Assembly (NCBI GenBank): GCA_016710165.1
Contig: JADJLJ010000001.1
Span: 1-64,000 of the forward strand
Length of the DNA stretch: 64,000 bases
Source: Chitinophagaceae bacterium
Lineage (GTDB): Bacteria; Bacteroidota; Bacteroidia; Chitinophagales; Chitinophagaceae
Direction of reading: 5' to 3'
Part shown: in pieces, positions 8,149 through 16,510 of the stretch
Position numbering within the stretch: the first letter of the stretch is position 1
How the letters are laid out: each line of letters starts with the position of its first letter
The notes under the pieces: generated by a model
What the model was told of the DNA's origin: nothing
Databases searched by the model: none
The model's input: the letters and a program-made list of their open reading frames with translations, nothing else
Made by a program: the position numbers and the translations under genes

Positions 8149-9525
8149 ATGCGTTCTGTTACATTAATTCTTCTGTTGTTTCTCTTCGGTAATGCCAGTG
8201 CCCAAACCTGCAGCTGTGAAAAGGAATTCCTGCATGTAAAACAATTCATGGAGCATAACTATGCCGGGTTCCGTGATAAATTAAAACGGATCGGCAAAAA
8301 AGACTATGAGCAAAAATCCGGCGAATTGCAGCAACTGAGTAAAACGGCCAAAGAGAACTGCCTGCTCATCATTTCACAGTATCTCGGCATCTTTAAAGAC
8401 AATCACATACAGGTGAGTGCCGCTTTCGATTTCACAAGATCCGATTCTGCATACATCAGCAGCCGGCAGCCGGTCGGTATCTCAGAAGAGAAGATCGAAG
8501 CGTTACGCCGCTCAACAACAACAGAAGGTATCTACAATTTCAATTTTGATTCGGCATATACCATTGCGGTATATGAAGACAAAACGCCTTTGCATGATTA
8601 TGTAGGCGTGATCATTGATTCTAAACTGCCTTCCTGGAAAAGGGGCCTGATAAAGTTTGAAGCAAAACAGGTCAGCGACAACCTGCTGAAAGGAACTTTG
8701 TATATACGTAACCACATGCCCAGGGTGGAATGGTTCTTTCTAGGTAAGAACAGCATTGGCGGCGACTGGCAGCGGGAGGGAACAAAAAGGGAAAACATCC
8801 AGGGAGCATACCAGCCGGTGGCTTCCAAAAAACTATCCGGCAAAACACTCTACATCAAAATATCCAATTTTGACCCTTCCAACTATAAAAGGATCGACTC
8901 GGTGTTCAAGGCAAATGAGGAAGCGCTGAAGAGCATGCCCTACCTGGTGCTCGACCTGAGGAACAATGGGGGTGGCTCCGATTTTTCCTATACGCCCATC
9001 CTGCCTTATATTTCCACCGGGCCAGTAAAAAACATCGGCGTGGATGTACTGGCAACCGAAGCAAACATAACGGGCTGGAAAAAACTGCTTTCGGATAATG
9101 ATATACCGGAAAAAAGTAAAAGATCCATTGAAGCCATGATCGGCAAAATGGAAGCCAATAAAGGGAAACTGGTGAATATTGCAGATGATGAAACAGATTC
9201 AACATACAAGCCGCTGCCTTATCCTCAAAAAGTAGCTGTGCTCGTCAACCGTGGTTGTGCCAGCACCACCGAACAGTTCCTCCTGTATGCCATGCAGAGC
9301 AGCAAAGTGATATTGATGGGGGAGAATACGGATGGGACACTGGATTATTCCAACATGCGTGACTCCTCTTTTTCCTGCATGCCTTATACCCTTCACTATG
9401 CCACCACCCGCAGCCGCCGGCTCGATATTGGCCAGGGGATCGATGATGCCGGCATAAAACCCGATAAATTCCTGAAGCCGGAAACAGACTGGATCGAAGA
9501 AGCGGTTAAGATACTGGAGCAATAG
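8149..9525 (+). CDS. Secreted S41-family peptidase
   Basis: 458-residue protein with a signal peptide (ends near NASAQ) and a C-terminal S41 (tail-specific protease/tricorn-like) peptidase domain. The strand LVLDLRNNGGGSDFSY and the nucleophile region VNRGCASTTEQFLLYAM are typical, the Ser in CASTTEQF being the likely nucleophile. A conserved GENTDGTLDYSN loop follows. There is no obvious PDZ domain, unlike CtpA. The N-terminal third (CSCEKEFLHVKQFMEHNYAG) is the helical region often seen in Bacteroidota S41 proteins. It probably acts in the periplasm or outside the cell. The substrate is unknown. Confidence 0.88.
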   Translation: MRSVTLILLLFLFGNASAQTCSCEKEFLHVKQFMEHNYAGFRDKLKRIGKKDYEQKSGELQQLSKTAKENCLLIISQYLGIFKDNHIQVSAAFDFTRSDSAYISSRQPVGISEEKIEALRRSTTTEGIYNFNFDSAYTIAVYEDKTPLHDYVGVIIDSKLPSWKRGLIKFEAKQVSDNLLKGTLYIRNHMPRVEWFFLGKNSIGGDWQREGTKRENIQGAYQPVASKKLSGKTLYIKISNFDPSNYKRIDSVFKANEEALKSMPYLVLDLRNNGGGSDFSYTPILPYISTGPVKNIGVDVLATEANITGWKKLLSDNDIPEKSKRSIEAMIGKMEANKGKLVNIADDETDSTYKPLPYPQKVAVLVNRGCASTTEQFLLYAMQSSKVILMGENTDGTLDYSNMRDSSFSCMPYTLHYATTRSRRLDIGQGIDDAGIKPDKFLKPETDWIEEAVKILEQ

Positions 9526-9553
9526 ATATTCATCCGGGTTGCGGGCAATGGGC

Positions 9554-11131
9554 TTAACTATTTTTCGTGTCCTCAAACCAGCCCGATGTACCTCCGCAAA
9601 GAAAGGATGCTTTTGCAACTCCCAACTCATTCAGTAGCGCTGAACCTTTTTCTGACCTGCCGCCACCCTTACCACAAACGGTGATGGGGTACTTCCATTT
9701 CTGCAATGCTGCAGCATGGTTCTGCAACGCATCCAATGGTATGTTAACGGCAAAAGGGATGTGCTGCTGTGCAAATTCTTCCGGGCTTCTTACGTCGATC
9801 AGCATTACATCTCCCGGTGATCGCCGGATCAGTTGCCTGAGCCTGGCTATTGCAAAGCATGGTTGTGTGGTTCCTGTTTGTTTGTTCTTCTTACCGGTGA
9901 TCCAGTTCCGGATCCTGAGCGAACCTACTGTTTTACATCTCATCCTGTATTTGATGATGATGGCAGAAGCTAAAGTGAGTAAGCCGATAAAGAGGATGGC
10001 TGCCTGGATATTTACAAGGTCGGCAATGATGCCGGTAAGTATGGCGCCGATCGCATAGCCGAGGTCTCTCCACAGGCGGAAGATGCCAATGCTTTTTGCC
10101 CGGTCCTCCGGGTGGGTGTTTTCTGCCACGGTTGCCAGGAATGTAGGGTACACCATTGCCGTGCCCCAGCCCAGGATGGAGGAAAGCAGGATGAAATGGA
10201 ACAGGGTATTTGCCCAGATCAATGCTACCAGTGCAATGGCCTGCAACAACATGCCTGTATAAAGCATATCTTTTTTACAAAGCCTGTCGGCCATTGCTCC
10301 TGTAATTAACTGGCCCAGGCCCCATACAGCGGGGTACACGGCTGTAATAAGGCCGATCTCCCCGATGCTGAAACCTTTGGAAGCAAGCAGTATGGGGAAT
10401 ATGCCCCATACCATGCCGTCGTTGAGGTTGTTGACCAGGCCGGCCTGTGTTACAGAGCCCAGGTTCTTATTCTTCCAGGTGGTATCCCGGAATATATTTT
10501 TCAGCCTTGGAACGGTATTGGAAACGGTCTCCTGTGCTACGTGATGCCTGGTATCTTTTATTAAGAAGATACTGCCTGCCAATCCAAGAACGGTTAAAAC
10601 AATGCCTGTGTAAAAAGGGTAGGGCCTGATGCCGTACTCACCGGCGATCCACCCGGTAAGAAATGCAACCAGCGCAACGGCGATGTATCCGGCAAATTCA
10701 TTCAGCCCCATGGCCAGTCCCCGCTGCTTTTCACCCACCAGGTCTATCTTCATTACCACCGTACTGCTCCATGTGAGCCCCTGGTTGATACCTAGCAAAA
10801 CATTTGCTGCAATGATCCAGCCCCAGGAGGGTGCAAACATGAGCATGAACGGGATCGGGATGGCAATGACCCATCCTGCGACCAGGAGTTTTTTTCTTCC
10901 GAATTTATTTGCCAGGGCCCCTGTGTAGTAGTTGGTGACCGCCTTTACAATGCCGAATACCACGATGAAGGAAAGGATGGCTGTTTTGGCTGCGATGGCA
11001 AATTCCTGTTCGGCTATCTGCGGCAATATGGAACGTTCCAGCCCGACCATGCCACCCACAAAGCCGTTGATGATGACCAGCAGACTGAACTGCTTCCAGT
11101 TTTCCTTTAAGCCTAACCTGATGTTTGCCAT
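9554..11131 (-). CDS. MFS transporter with C-terminal rhodanese domain
   Basis: 525 residues: a 12-helix major facilitator domain (residues 1 to about 405, with ALANKFGRKKLLVAG in the loop between helices 2 and 3) joined to a rhodanese-like domain (about 420-520) containing VMLIDVRSPEEFAQQHIPFA and the active-site loop VCGKGGGRSEKGS (Cys486, Arg492). The loop is C-X5-R, one residue longer than the C-X4-R of ordinary sulfurtransferases. The open frame continues upstream through an almost pure G/C block, but MANIRLGLKENWKQF at 11131 is the natural start. It lies downstream of a Crp-like regulator on the same strand. The fusion suggests export or import of a sulfur or oxyanion species, an inference only. 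Confidence 0.85.
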   Translation of the reverse strand: MANIRLGLKENWKQFSLLVIINGFVGGMVGLERSILPQIAEQEFAIAAKTAILSFIVVFGIVKAVTNYYTGALANKFGRKKLLVAGWVIAIPIPFMLMFAPSWGWIIAANVLLGINQGLTWSSTVVMKIDLVGEKQRGLAMGLNEFAGYIAVALVAFLTGWIAGEYGIRPYPFYTGIVLTVLGLAGSIFLIKDTRHHVAQETVSNTVPRLKNIFRDTTWKNKNLGSVTQAGLVNNLNDGMVWGIFPILLASKGFSIGEIGLITAVYPAVWGLGQLITGAMADRLCKKDMLYTGMLLQAIALVALIWANTLFHFILLSSILGWGTAMVYPTFLATVAENTHPEDRAKSIGIFRLWRDLGYAIGAILTGIIADLVNIQAAILFIGLLTLASAIIIKYRMRCKTVGSLRIRNWITGKKNKQTGTTQPCFAIARLRQLIRRSPGDVMLIDVRSPEEFAQQHIPFAVNIPLDALQNHAAALQKWKYPITVCGKGGGRSEKGSALLNELGVAKASFLCGGTSGWFEDTKNS

Positions 11132-11146
11132 GTTATATTTTTGGAC

Positions 11147-11453
11147 AGCCCCGGGGGGGGTTGTCCTTTGTTGGAGAAAAAAGTGCAAACCCCCGCGGCC
11201 GCCCCCGCGCGGCCCCGGGCCCGGGTGGGGGCCCGGCACGGCCCCCTCCCCCCCCCAGCCGGCTCCCCCCCCGGGCGCCGGGGCGCGGGCCCCCCCCCCC
11301 GAGGGAGGGGAAGGGGGGCGCCCCCCGCCCGGCCCGCCGCCCCGCCCTTGCGCCGCGGGGGGGGGGCGCGGGCGCCGCGCGCGGGGCGCCCCCCGCCCCC
11401 CCCCGCGGGGGGCGCCGGGGGGGGGGGGGCCCCCTTGAAAAAGCGGGGGGGGG
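11147..11453. other. Extreme G/C low-complexity block, probable assembly artefact
   Basis: About 300 bases, nearly all G or C from 11190 to 11437, with many runs of 7-13 identical bases. The surrounding genes have ordinary mixed composition. It sits between the MFS start codon and the Crp-like gene, where a promoter or operon junction would be expected. Frames through it translate only to Pro/Gly/Arg/Ala and are not called. See findings. Confidence 0.9.
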
Positions 11454-11513
11454 TTCGTACGTTGAAACGAAAGTTCCGAGAAGCAGAACAAGTACTTTAC
11501 ATATGATAAATAA

Positions 11514-12077
11514 TCAGCGGTGCGAACGGATACGGCTGAGGCTGACCTGTGTAATGCCAAGATAGGATGCGATGTATTTAAGCGGTACCCGTTTAATTAC
11601 ATCCGGGGCTTCAGAGAGCAGCGCTTTATAACGTTCTTCCGCGGTATGGAACTGGATGCCCTCAATGCGGTTAACGGTGTCAACATGACTGGCTTCAAAT
11701 ATCTTCCGGAACAGCCGTTCTATCTCGGGATAGGTATCGTATAGTTTGAATAATTTATTTGCGTCAATGGCTACTATTTCAGCGTCTTCCAGGGCCTGGA
11801 TCGCTTTGCGGCTTGGCTTGCCGGTGAACAGGCTTTCCACCCGAACAATGATGTTGTTCTCAAAAGCAAAACTGTCGGTGATATCAATGCCGTCTTTGTA
11901 GTAATAGATACGGGCAATGCCTTTATTAATGAAGTAAATGGTCCTGCAGGTATGACCGATGGGTTGCAGGTCTTTGTTCTTTTGAATATGCACCATGCTG
12001 CAGATCGCTTCAATAGCCGCTTTGGCTTGTGCAGAGAGGGGGCTGAACCCGGCAAAGAATTGAAAGAGTTGCTGCAT
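11514..12077 (-). CDS. Crp/Fnr-family transcriptional regulator
   Basis: 187 residues with a cyclic-nucleotide-binding-like jelly roll (PIGHTCRTIYFINKGIARIYYY; SFAFENNIIVRVESLFTG) and a C-terminal helix-turn-helix (LKYIASYLGITQVSLSRIRS). No Cys cluster of the FNR type is seen. The start MQQLFQFFAGFSPLS at 12077 leaves 4 bases after the upstream lipoprotein stop; a longer frame to 12197 would overlap that gene and is rejected. It likely controls the MFS-rhodanese gene that follows on the same strand, but the intervening G/C block hides any operator. Confidence 0.88.
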   Translation of the reverse strand: MQQLFQFFAGFSPLSAQAKAAIEAICSMVHIQKNKDLQPIGHTCRTIYFINKGIARIYYYKDGIDITDSFAFENNIIVRVESLFTGKPSRKAIQALEDAEIVAIDANKLFKLYDTYPEIERLFRKIFEASHVDTVNRIEGIQFHTAEERYKALLSEAPDVIKRVPLKYIASYLGITQVSLSRIRSHR

Positions 12078-12081
12078 GGGT

Positions 12082-12579
12082 TTATTTTGCCGGGGGCAGG
12101 CTGGTGCACCCGATGTCGCGATACAGTTTCCATTCGCCGTTTCGTTTTTCCCATACCACCACATATTTACCCTGGTCCAGGATGGATCGTTTGCCATCTT
12201 TCATTTCGTATTTCCCTGTTTCAATGATGAATGCGGGGCTGCCCGTGATATCGGTTGTTGAAAAGGTCATTTCTTTAAGTCCCATGCGTATGGCAGCGCC
12301 CCAGGCATGTACAATGTCTTTGCCTTTAACAACGTCGCTGTTGTCCAGCAATAATTCTGCGTCGGGCCAGTAGAGGGATGCCAGTGCCACCGAATCGCCG
12401 GCGCTTACCTGCTTTGAAAATTTTGAATTCATGCTGTCGAGGAAAGAGCCTGCCCATTGTTTATCGAGGGCCGGTTCGGCGGCCTTGACCGTATTTACTT
12501 CTGCGGGTTCATTGGAATTGCAGGATAAGAGGGCAATGCAGGTGACCGCTGTAATAAAAAAAGGAAAGTGAGTACGCAT
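12082..12579 (-). CDS. Lipoprotein with SnoaL/DUF4440-like domain
   Basis: 165 residues. The signal peptide ends in a lipobox (CIALLSCN), so it is probably lipid-anchored in the periplasm. The mature part (DSMNSKFSKQVSAGDSVALA; YWPDAELLLDNSDVVKGKDI; GKYVVVWEKRNGEWKLYRDI) has the pattern of the NTF2-like SnoaL/DUF4440 family, often a small-ligand pocket or enzyme. The ATG at 12579 was preferred over the frame start at 12717 because it gives a proper lipoprotein signal. It is immediately upstream of the Crp-like gene (4-base gap) and is probably co-transcribed with it. Confidence 0.82.
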   Translation of the reverse strand: MRTHFPFFITAVTCIALLSCNSNEPAEVNTVKAAEPALDKQWAGSFLDSMNSKFSKQVSAGDSVALASLYWPDAELLLDNSDVVKGKDIVHAWGAAIRMGLKEMTFSTTDITGSPAFIIETGKYEMKDGKRSILDQGKYVVVWEKRNGEWKLYRDIGCTSLPPAK

Positions 12580-12649
12580 GCTGTTTTGTTTAGCGTTTAA
12601 ATAAGTGGATAGTAAATGTAAGGTAAGGACCTGGTATTTGAAAATTTCA

Positions 12650-12684
12650 CCCCTGGTTGCTGACATCACCGACCGGAACCAATG
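12650..12684 (-). repeat. Dispersed ~35-bp repeat, copy 1
   Basis: Read on the minus strand this contains GTTCCGGTCGGTGATGTCAG followed by CAACCAGGGG. Two further copies in plus orientation lie at 17303-17338 and 17348-17383. It sits in the gene-free stretch 12580-12911, which also holds the TTTGCG inverted repeat. Confidence 0.8.
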
Positions 12685-12750
12685 ATGAAGGACCCCACGC
12701 CATGGTTTGTGGCGCACGAACCATTGGACATGAACCCGGGGCGGGAATCT

Positions 12751-12860
12751 CCTTTGCGTCCTTTGCGTGCATTTCCTTTGTGTTCTTTGCGGTTCGATCT
12801 ATAACGTAATTAAAGAAAACTAACCGCAAAGGGCGCAAAGTTTTTCGCAAAGTACGCAAA
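12751..12860. repeat. TTTGCG-rich inverted repeat
   Basis: The left arm (about 12751-12792) carries repeated CCTTTGCGT/TTCTTTGCGG units; the right arm (about 12824-12860) carries the complement, CCGCAAAGGGCGCAAAG and CGCAAAGTACGCAAA. The two arms can pair across a loop of about 30 bases. Together with copy 1 of the dispersed repeat it fills the gap between the lipoprotein promoter region and the end of the DUF4256 gene. Confidence 0.8.
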
Positions 12861-12911
12861 TGGAGCCTTGGTTCCTGGTCCACGAAACGGGACCGAGTTG
12901 TCTTGCTATAT

Positions 12912-13499
12912 TCATACCCTTAGCGAGCCACGGAATCCCCTGGCAGCATAATAGGAAGGGGCGCTGTTGTGATACACGAAGACACTGCCGTAGCGGAAAT
13001 CAGCAAAGAGGGCGCCACCCGCTTTCCGGATCGCCGAAGGTGTTTTCAGCCAGCTGGATGTTTTGGTATCAAAATTTTCTCCAGCCATCTGGCGGGACTG
13101 CAGCGCCCGGTATTGTTCTTCCGTCAACAGTTCAATGCCCATGGCAGCAGCCATATCAACCGCGTTGTTTTCCGGTTTAAATTCTTTCCTTGATTCCAGC
13201 CCTTCCCGGTCGTAACAAATACTCCTGCGGCCTGTGGGACTTTCCGCTGCACAATCATAAAAAATGTATTCACCCGTCTTTTTATCATGGCCAGCAACAT
13301 CGGGCTCACCGCCGGTCCTTTCCATTTCATGGAGCGACCACAGTTTTTCTCCGCCAGCCGGCGTAGCAAGCTTTGCCTGCACGTTGGCCCAGTCAAGACC
13401 TTTATGGCGGTTCATGTTCTTCTCAAAACGGGCTTTCAATACCCGGAGCAGTTCTTCACGTTGTTTTGCTGACAGTTCCTTTTTATTTCCCTTTGGCAT
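12912..13499 (-). CDS. DUF4256 family protein
   Basis: 195 residues matching DUF4256 throughout: LSAKQREELLRVLKARFEKN, MNRHKGLDWANVQAKL, EMERTGGEPDVAGHD, FYDCAAESPTGRRSICYDRE, and the conserved ending SYYAARGFRGSLRV. Its function is uncharacterised. The start MPKGNKKELS at 13499 leaves 10 bases after the DUF1801 gene; an alternative start at 13526 would overlap that gene. The pair is probably an operon. This is one of several minus-strand accessory genes here. Confidence 0.88.
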   Translation of the reverse strand: MPKGNKKELSAKQREELLRVLKARFEKNMNRHKGLDWANVQAKLATPAGGEKLWSLHEMERTGGEPDVAGHDKKTGEYIFYDCAAESPTGRRSICYDREGLESRKEFKPENNAVDMAAAMGIELLTEEQYRALQSRQMAGENFDTKTSSWLKTPSAIRKAGGALFADFRYGSVFVYHNSAPSYYAARGFRGSLRV

Positions 13500-13509
13500 A
13501 ATGATTATT

Positions 13510-13914
13510 TTATTTCCCTGCTGCATTGATCATTTTTTCCAGGACCTTGATGTCAATGTCCTCCAGTTTATTGATGTAAAGGCAGCCGGTGCCGGTCTTG
13601 TGTTTACCTAATTTTTTCAATGCATCCGCATGCCGTTGCAGATCAATAAGGTGTAATGACAAATTGGCTTTACGCGGCGAAAAACCAATTTTGAACCAAT
13701 CTACTTCCCTGCCGGTAGCGGGACTCTTATATCGTACATCGCCGAAACCGATCATTGAGCTGCCCCACATTTTCGGCTTTTCCCTGGTAGCTTTCTCCAT
13801 CAGGTTAAGTATAACGTGACAGTCTTTACGTTTTTGCTCATCCGGGATACTATCAATGAAACCCGTTACACTTAATGAAGTAGGCCTGGTCTTGATTTCT
13901 GCTAATTTACCCAT
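13510..13914 (-). CDS. DUF1801 domain protein
   Basis: 134 residues. The DUF1801 (YdhG-like) fold is indicated by DSIPDEQKRKDCHVILNLME, KPKMWGSSMIGFGDVRYKSP and the C-terminal LGKHKTGTGCLYINKLEDID. The family is small and cytosolic, with no established enzymatic role. It sits directly upstream of the DUF4256 gene on the same strand with a 10-base gap. Length and start are normal for the family. Confidence 0.88.
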   Translation of the reverse strand: MGKLAEIKTRPTSLSVTGFIDSIPDEQKRKDCHVILNLMEKATREKPKMWGSSMIGFGDVRYKSPATGREVDWFKIGFSPRKANLSLHLIDLQRHADALKKLGKHKTGTGCLYINKLEDIDIKVLEKMINAAGK

Positions 13915-14000
13915 ATGATAAGATTTTTTTAGAATTGGTTGCGCCCGGCGTCGTGGACTTTCTGCTGTGCTGATATTGCTGTAAAAGTTTTTTTGAAAAT

Positions 14001-14447
14001 TTATATAATTACATTTGGAAGTTCCCTTTCAAGCCTGTCAAAATTTTCTTCATTTTTTGGCCCTGCAAAGCGCTTGATTTTTTCACATTCTTCAACTGTA
14101 TTAAATATCATTCTGAACAATATCCTGGTTTTCGAAATACTGATTTCTTCAAATCGCACTTCCATTTCAAACAATGGTTGAGAAACCCTTGTCCAGCTGA
14201 TTAATTTCAATGGCTCAACGATTTTAAATATGGAAGAATTTTCATAATTACCCTTTCCTGGCCCATGCATTGTTAGAGTCCATTTTCCTTCCGGTCGAAG
14301 ATCGAACTCATGAAAAGTATTTGTAAATCCTTCTGGCCCCCACCATTTAATTAAATGCACTGGATTTGCAAAAGCCTGGTATGCAGTATTCAAAGAAGTA
14401 TTTAGTATTCTCGAACTAAAAATTTCACGATTAGAGTTAACGGTCAT
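14001..14447 (-). CDS. SRPBCC/AHSA1-like protein
   Basis: 148 residues with the START-like AHSA1 pattern: SSRILNTSLNTAYQAFANPV, IKWWGPEGFTNTFHEFDLRP, GKWTLTMHGPGKGNYENSS, and a final amphipathic helix (CEKIKRFAGPKNEENFDRLE). These proteins form a helix-grip pocket for hydrophobic ligands; the ligand here is unknown. The gene stands alone on the minus strand between gaps of about 90 and 210 bases. The upstream gap 14448-14656 shows no clear promoter, but contains a CTGGCGTTAGGGCAATG motif on the minus strand (see findings). Confidence 0.85.
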   Translation of the reverse strand: MTVNSNREIFSSRILNTSLNTAYQAFANPVHLIKWWGPEGFTNTFHEFDLRPEGKWTLTMHGPGKGNYENSSIFKIVEPLKLISWTRVSQPLFEMEVRFEEISISKTRILFRMIFNTVEECEKIKRFAGPKNEENFDRLERELPNVII

Positions 14448-14656
14448 ATGGAATATTGTCTATGTCGCTGTATCATTTTTGCTTGAATGGTAAAGGTCTC
14501 GGCATTGCCCTAACGCCAGTTTGTGAAAGAACTGTTGCTGTCCTGTAAATATACACACAATGTTAATGGTTTCAAATCCTGTATGATTTTTGGTTCTTAT
14601 TCTCATCCTCAGGCAGGAGACCTTGCCGGGAAGAAGCGGTGAGGCCGCCTGGTCGA

Positions 14657-15394
14657 TCAGCGGTAGTTTTTCTTTTTAAGTTCTTTTGCCATCCTCAAAG
14701 AATGCTTCAATGAATTTATATTTTTCCAATCGCTATGTGCTATGATAATAAACGTTGGTTTTCGGCATTTTTTCTGAACTTTTTTTAGAGTAGATGCATA
14801 CTCTGTTACATTAGCATCGCCTAAATAACCCAGATTTTCAGCATCAACACCTTTTACCAAGCATCCGCCGTAGAGAATTTTTTCTTTTTTAAACCAGATT
14901 ATAATATTGTCTGCAGTATGTCCTTCTCCGGGGTAATACGTTTCAAAGGAAAATTGTCCGACGGTAAAGACAGTATCCATTGCCATTAAAAATTCAGCCC
15001 TTTTCTTATTATTCCTTTTACTTAATTCATCTGTAAGAACCGTTGTATAGGTTTTAACTCCCTGTTGCCTGTAATATTCAAGTCCGGCGGTTTTGTCACT
15101 ATGCCAATGCGTTGCAAAACACATTACCACACTTTTGTTATGCTTTAATTTTATGCTGTCAAGCAATGGTTGAAATTGCGTTGTGTCCCAGGGTGTGTCA
15201 AACATAACAACGCCATTGTTAGTGACAAGATACATCCCGTTTGCCGGCACTTGACTTTCTTCATATGTATTGTAAGTTGTATAAATGTAAAAATCTCCTG
15301 TTAAATGAGAGATTTTAAGTTTCGCTTCTTCTGCCTGTCCGAAAATTCTGGTCAGAGAAAAAATAAATGCGATCGTCAATATAATTGTCCGCAT
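14657..15394 (-). CDS. Subclass B1 metallo-beta-lactamase
   Basis: 245 residues with a signal peptide (MRTIILTIAFIFSLTRIFGQ), so periplasmic. All six B1 zinc ligands are visible: His96, His98 and Asp100 in ATHWHSDKTAG, His159 in GEGHTADN, Cys178 in YGGCLVKG, and His220 in AHSDWK. Lys181, the B1 residue that holds the beta-lactam carboxylate, is present, as is the B1-typical LGYLGDANVTEYASTLKKV helix. The enzyme should hydrolyse beta-lactams using one or two zinc ions, as the BlaB/IND-type enzymes of Bacteroidota do. It is monocistronic, with no mobile element adjacent. The B1 assignment is strong; substrate range cannot be read from the sequence. Confidence 0.9.
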   Translation of the reverse strand: MRTIILTIAFIFSLTRIFGQAEEAKLKISHLTGDFYIYTTYNTYEESQVPANGMYLVTNNGVVMFDTPWDTTQFQPLLDSIKLKHNKSVVMCFATHWHSDKTAGLEYYRQQGVKTYTTVLTDELSKRNNKKRAEFLMAMDTVFTVGQFSFETYYPGEGHTADNIIIWFKKEKILYGGCLVKGVDAENLGYLGDANVTEYASTLKKVQKKCRKPTFIIIAHSDWKNINSLKHSLRMAKELKKKNYR

Positions 15395-15640
15395 AATGTT
15401 TCTGCAGGTTATTTGCTGATGGTCTGTAAAATTACCGCTAATGTTCCTGGCCTGGCGCAGTGGGGGATATTTGTTCCGACTGCCCGGCCCGGAATGATCA
15501 TAAAGAAACGTTTTTTTTAATTAATTGTAAAAACTTAAGAACCCGGTCCAGCCGATAGCTGAAGTTGATTGTAATTTGGCTGAAGTTTGTTTGCCAGGCC
15601 ACACTTGCACCCAATGTTGTGCGTACGTGCTATTAACTAT

Positions 15641-16510
15641 TCATTCAAGCTGATATTCTTTTTTCAGCAATCCGCTGAGCCGTTGCGCTTTGCCCAGCAG
15701 CTTTCTTGCTTCTTTCCGCATGGTTTTGTTAAAAACCGTCAGCATATGTATCCGGTAGTTCAGCCTGAATTTTAAATCATCAGTCAGGCGCAGCGGGGGA
15801 TTATGATCAAGACGGTTTACGTTGTTATCATCATCCCGCATGCTGTTTAACAGCACACCGTCAAAAATGCCTTCGGCGATATTTCTGTAAGTACCCATCA
15901 TGTCTTCTTCGTCCTGAGTGCCCCACATAAGTGCCCGGACATACACATCATAGGAAACGATACTGTCGCTAACGGTGCTTTTGCGGACAAGCCTGAGATT
16001 ACCGGCATTTTTCAGTTGCTGCATGGTTCCGTCAACCGGTGTAAAACGAAAGGCAACACCCCGTGTAGCGAAGGAATTGTAATAATAAAGGTCATTACTG
16101 TGTGAAAGGGCTTCTTTACTGTTTAGTAAGTTACTGAATGAATCAAGCATCTGTGCCCTTTCATTTCGCAATTGAATAATCACGGTAAGCCTGTTGATAT
16201 CAGCCTCCAGGTCGCTATGCAGGGATTGAATATATTTTTTCTCCCGCTGGTGCTCAATGGTATGCTCCAGTTGATATTCTGCCAGAAATCCACAAAACAC
16301 TGCAAGAAAAAGCATTAGAAATTCCCAGAAATAGGATTTCCGGTTTTTCTTTCCTTCGTGATGAGCATGATGGTGTACTTCCATATTTTCAGTGTCTTGA
16401 TTTTGGGGAATAGTCTCAGTGTCCTTAGCAGGCGTAATTTCCTCTGAAGGATTTTCCGGTTGGATATTTGTAGGAATATCTATATGTTCTTCGTCTGTAT
16501 TGTCTGCCAT
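15641..16510 (-). CDS. Membrane-anchored hypothetical protein with His-rich linker
   Basis: 289 residues. An acidic N-terminal tail and a short His-rich stretch (EVHHHAHHEGKK, about 44-55) precede one membrane helix (about 60-78, FWEFLMLFLAVFCGFLAEYQ). A helical C-terminal domain follows, beginning EHQREKKYIQSLHSDLEADI. This layout recurs in Chitinophagaceae hypothetical proteins. I know no function; the His tract may bind metal. It is the last minus-strand gene of the accessory block; the next gene is divergent. Confidence 0.75.
   Translation of the reverse strand: MADNTDEEHIDIPTNIQPENPSEEITPAKDTETIPQNQDTENMEVHHHAHHEGKKNRKSYFWEFLMLFLAVFCGFLAEYQLEHTIEHQREKKYIQSLHSDLEADINRLTVIIQLRNERAQMLDSFSNLLNSKEALSHSNDLYYYNSFATRGVAFRFTPVDGTMQQLKNAGNLRLVRKSTVSDSIVSYDVYVRALMWGTQDEEDMMGTYRNIAEGIFDGVLLNSMRDDDNNVNRLDHNPPLRLTDDLKFRLNYRIHMLTVFNKTMRKEARKLLGKAQRLSGLLKKEYQLE

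Noticed and set aside
11141..11506. Several long Pro/Gly/Arg/Ala frames on both strands
   Set aside because: They arise from the G/C low-complexity block, where stop codons cannot occur; no biological support.
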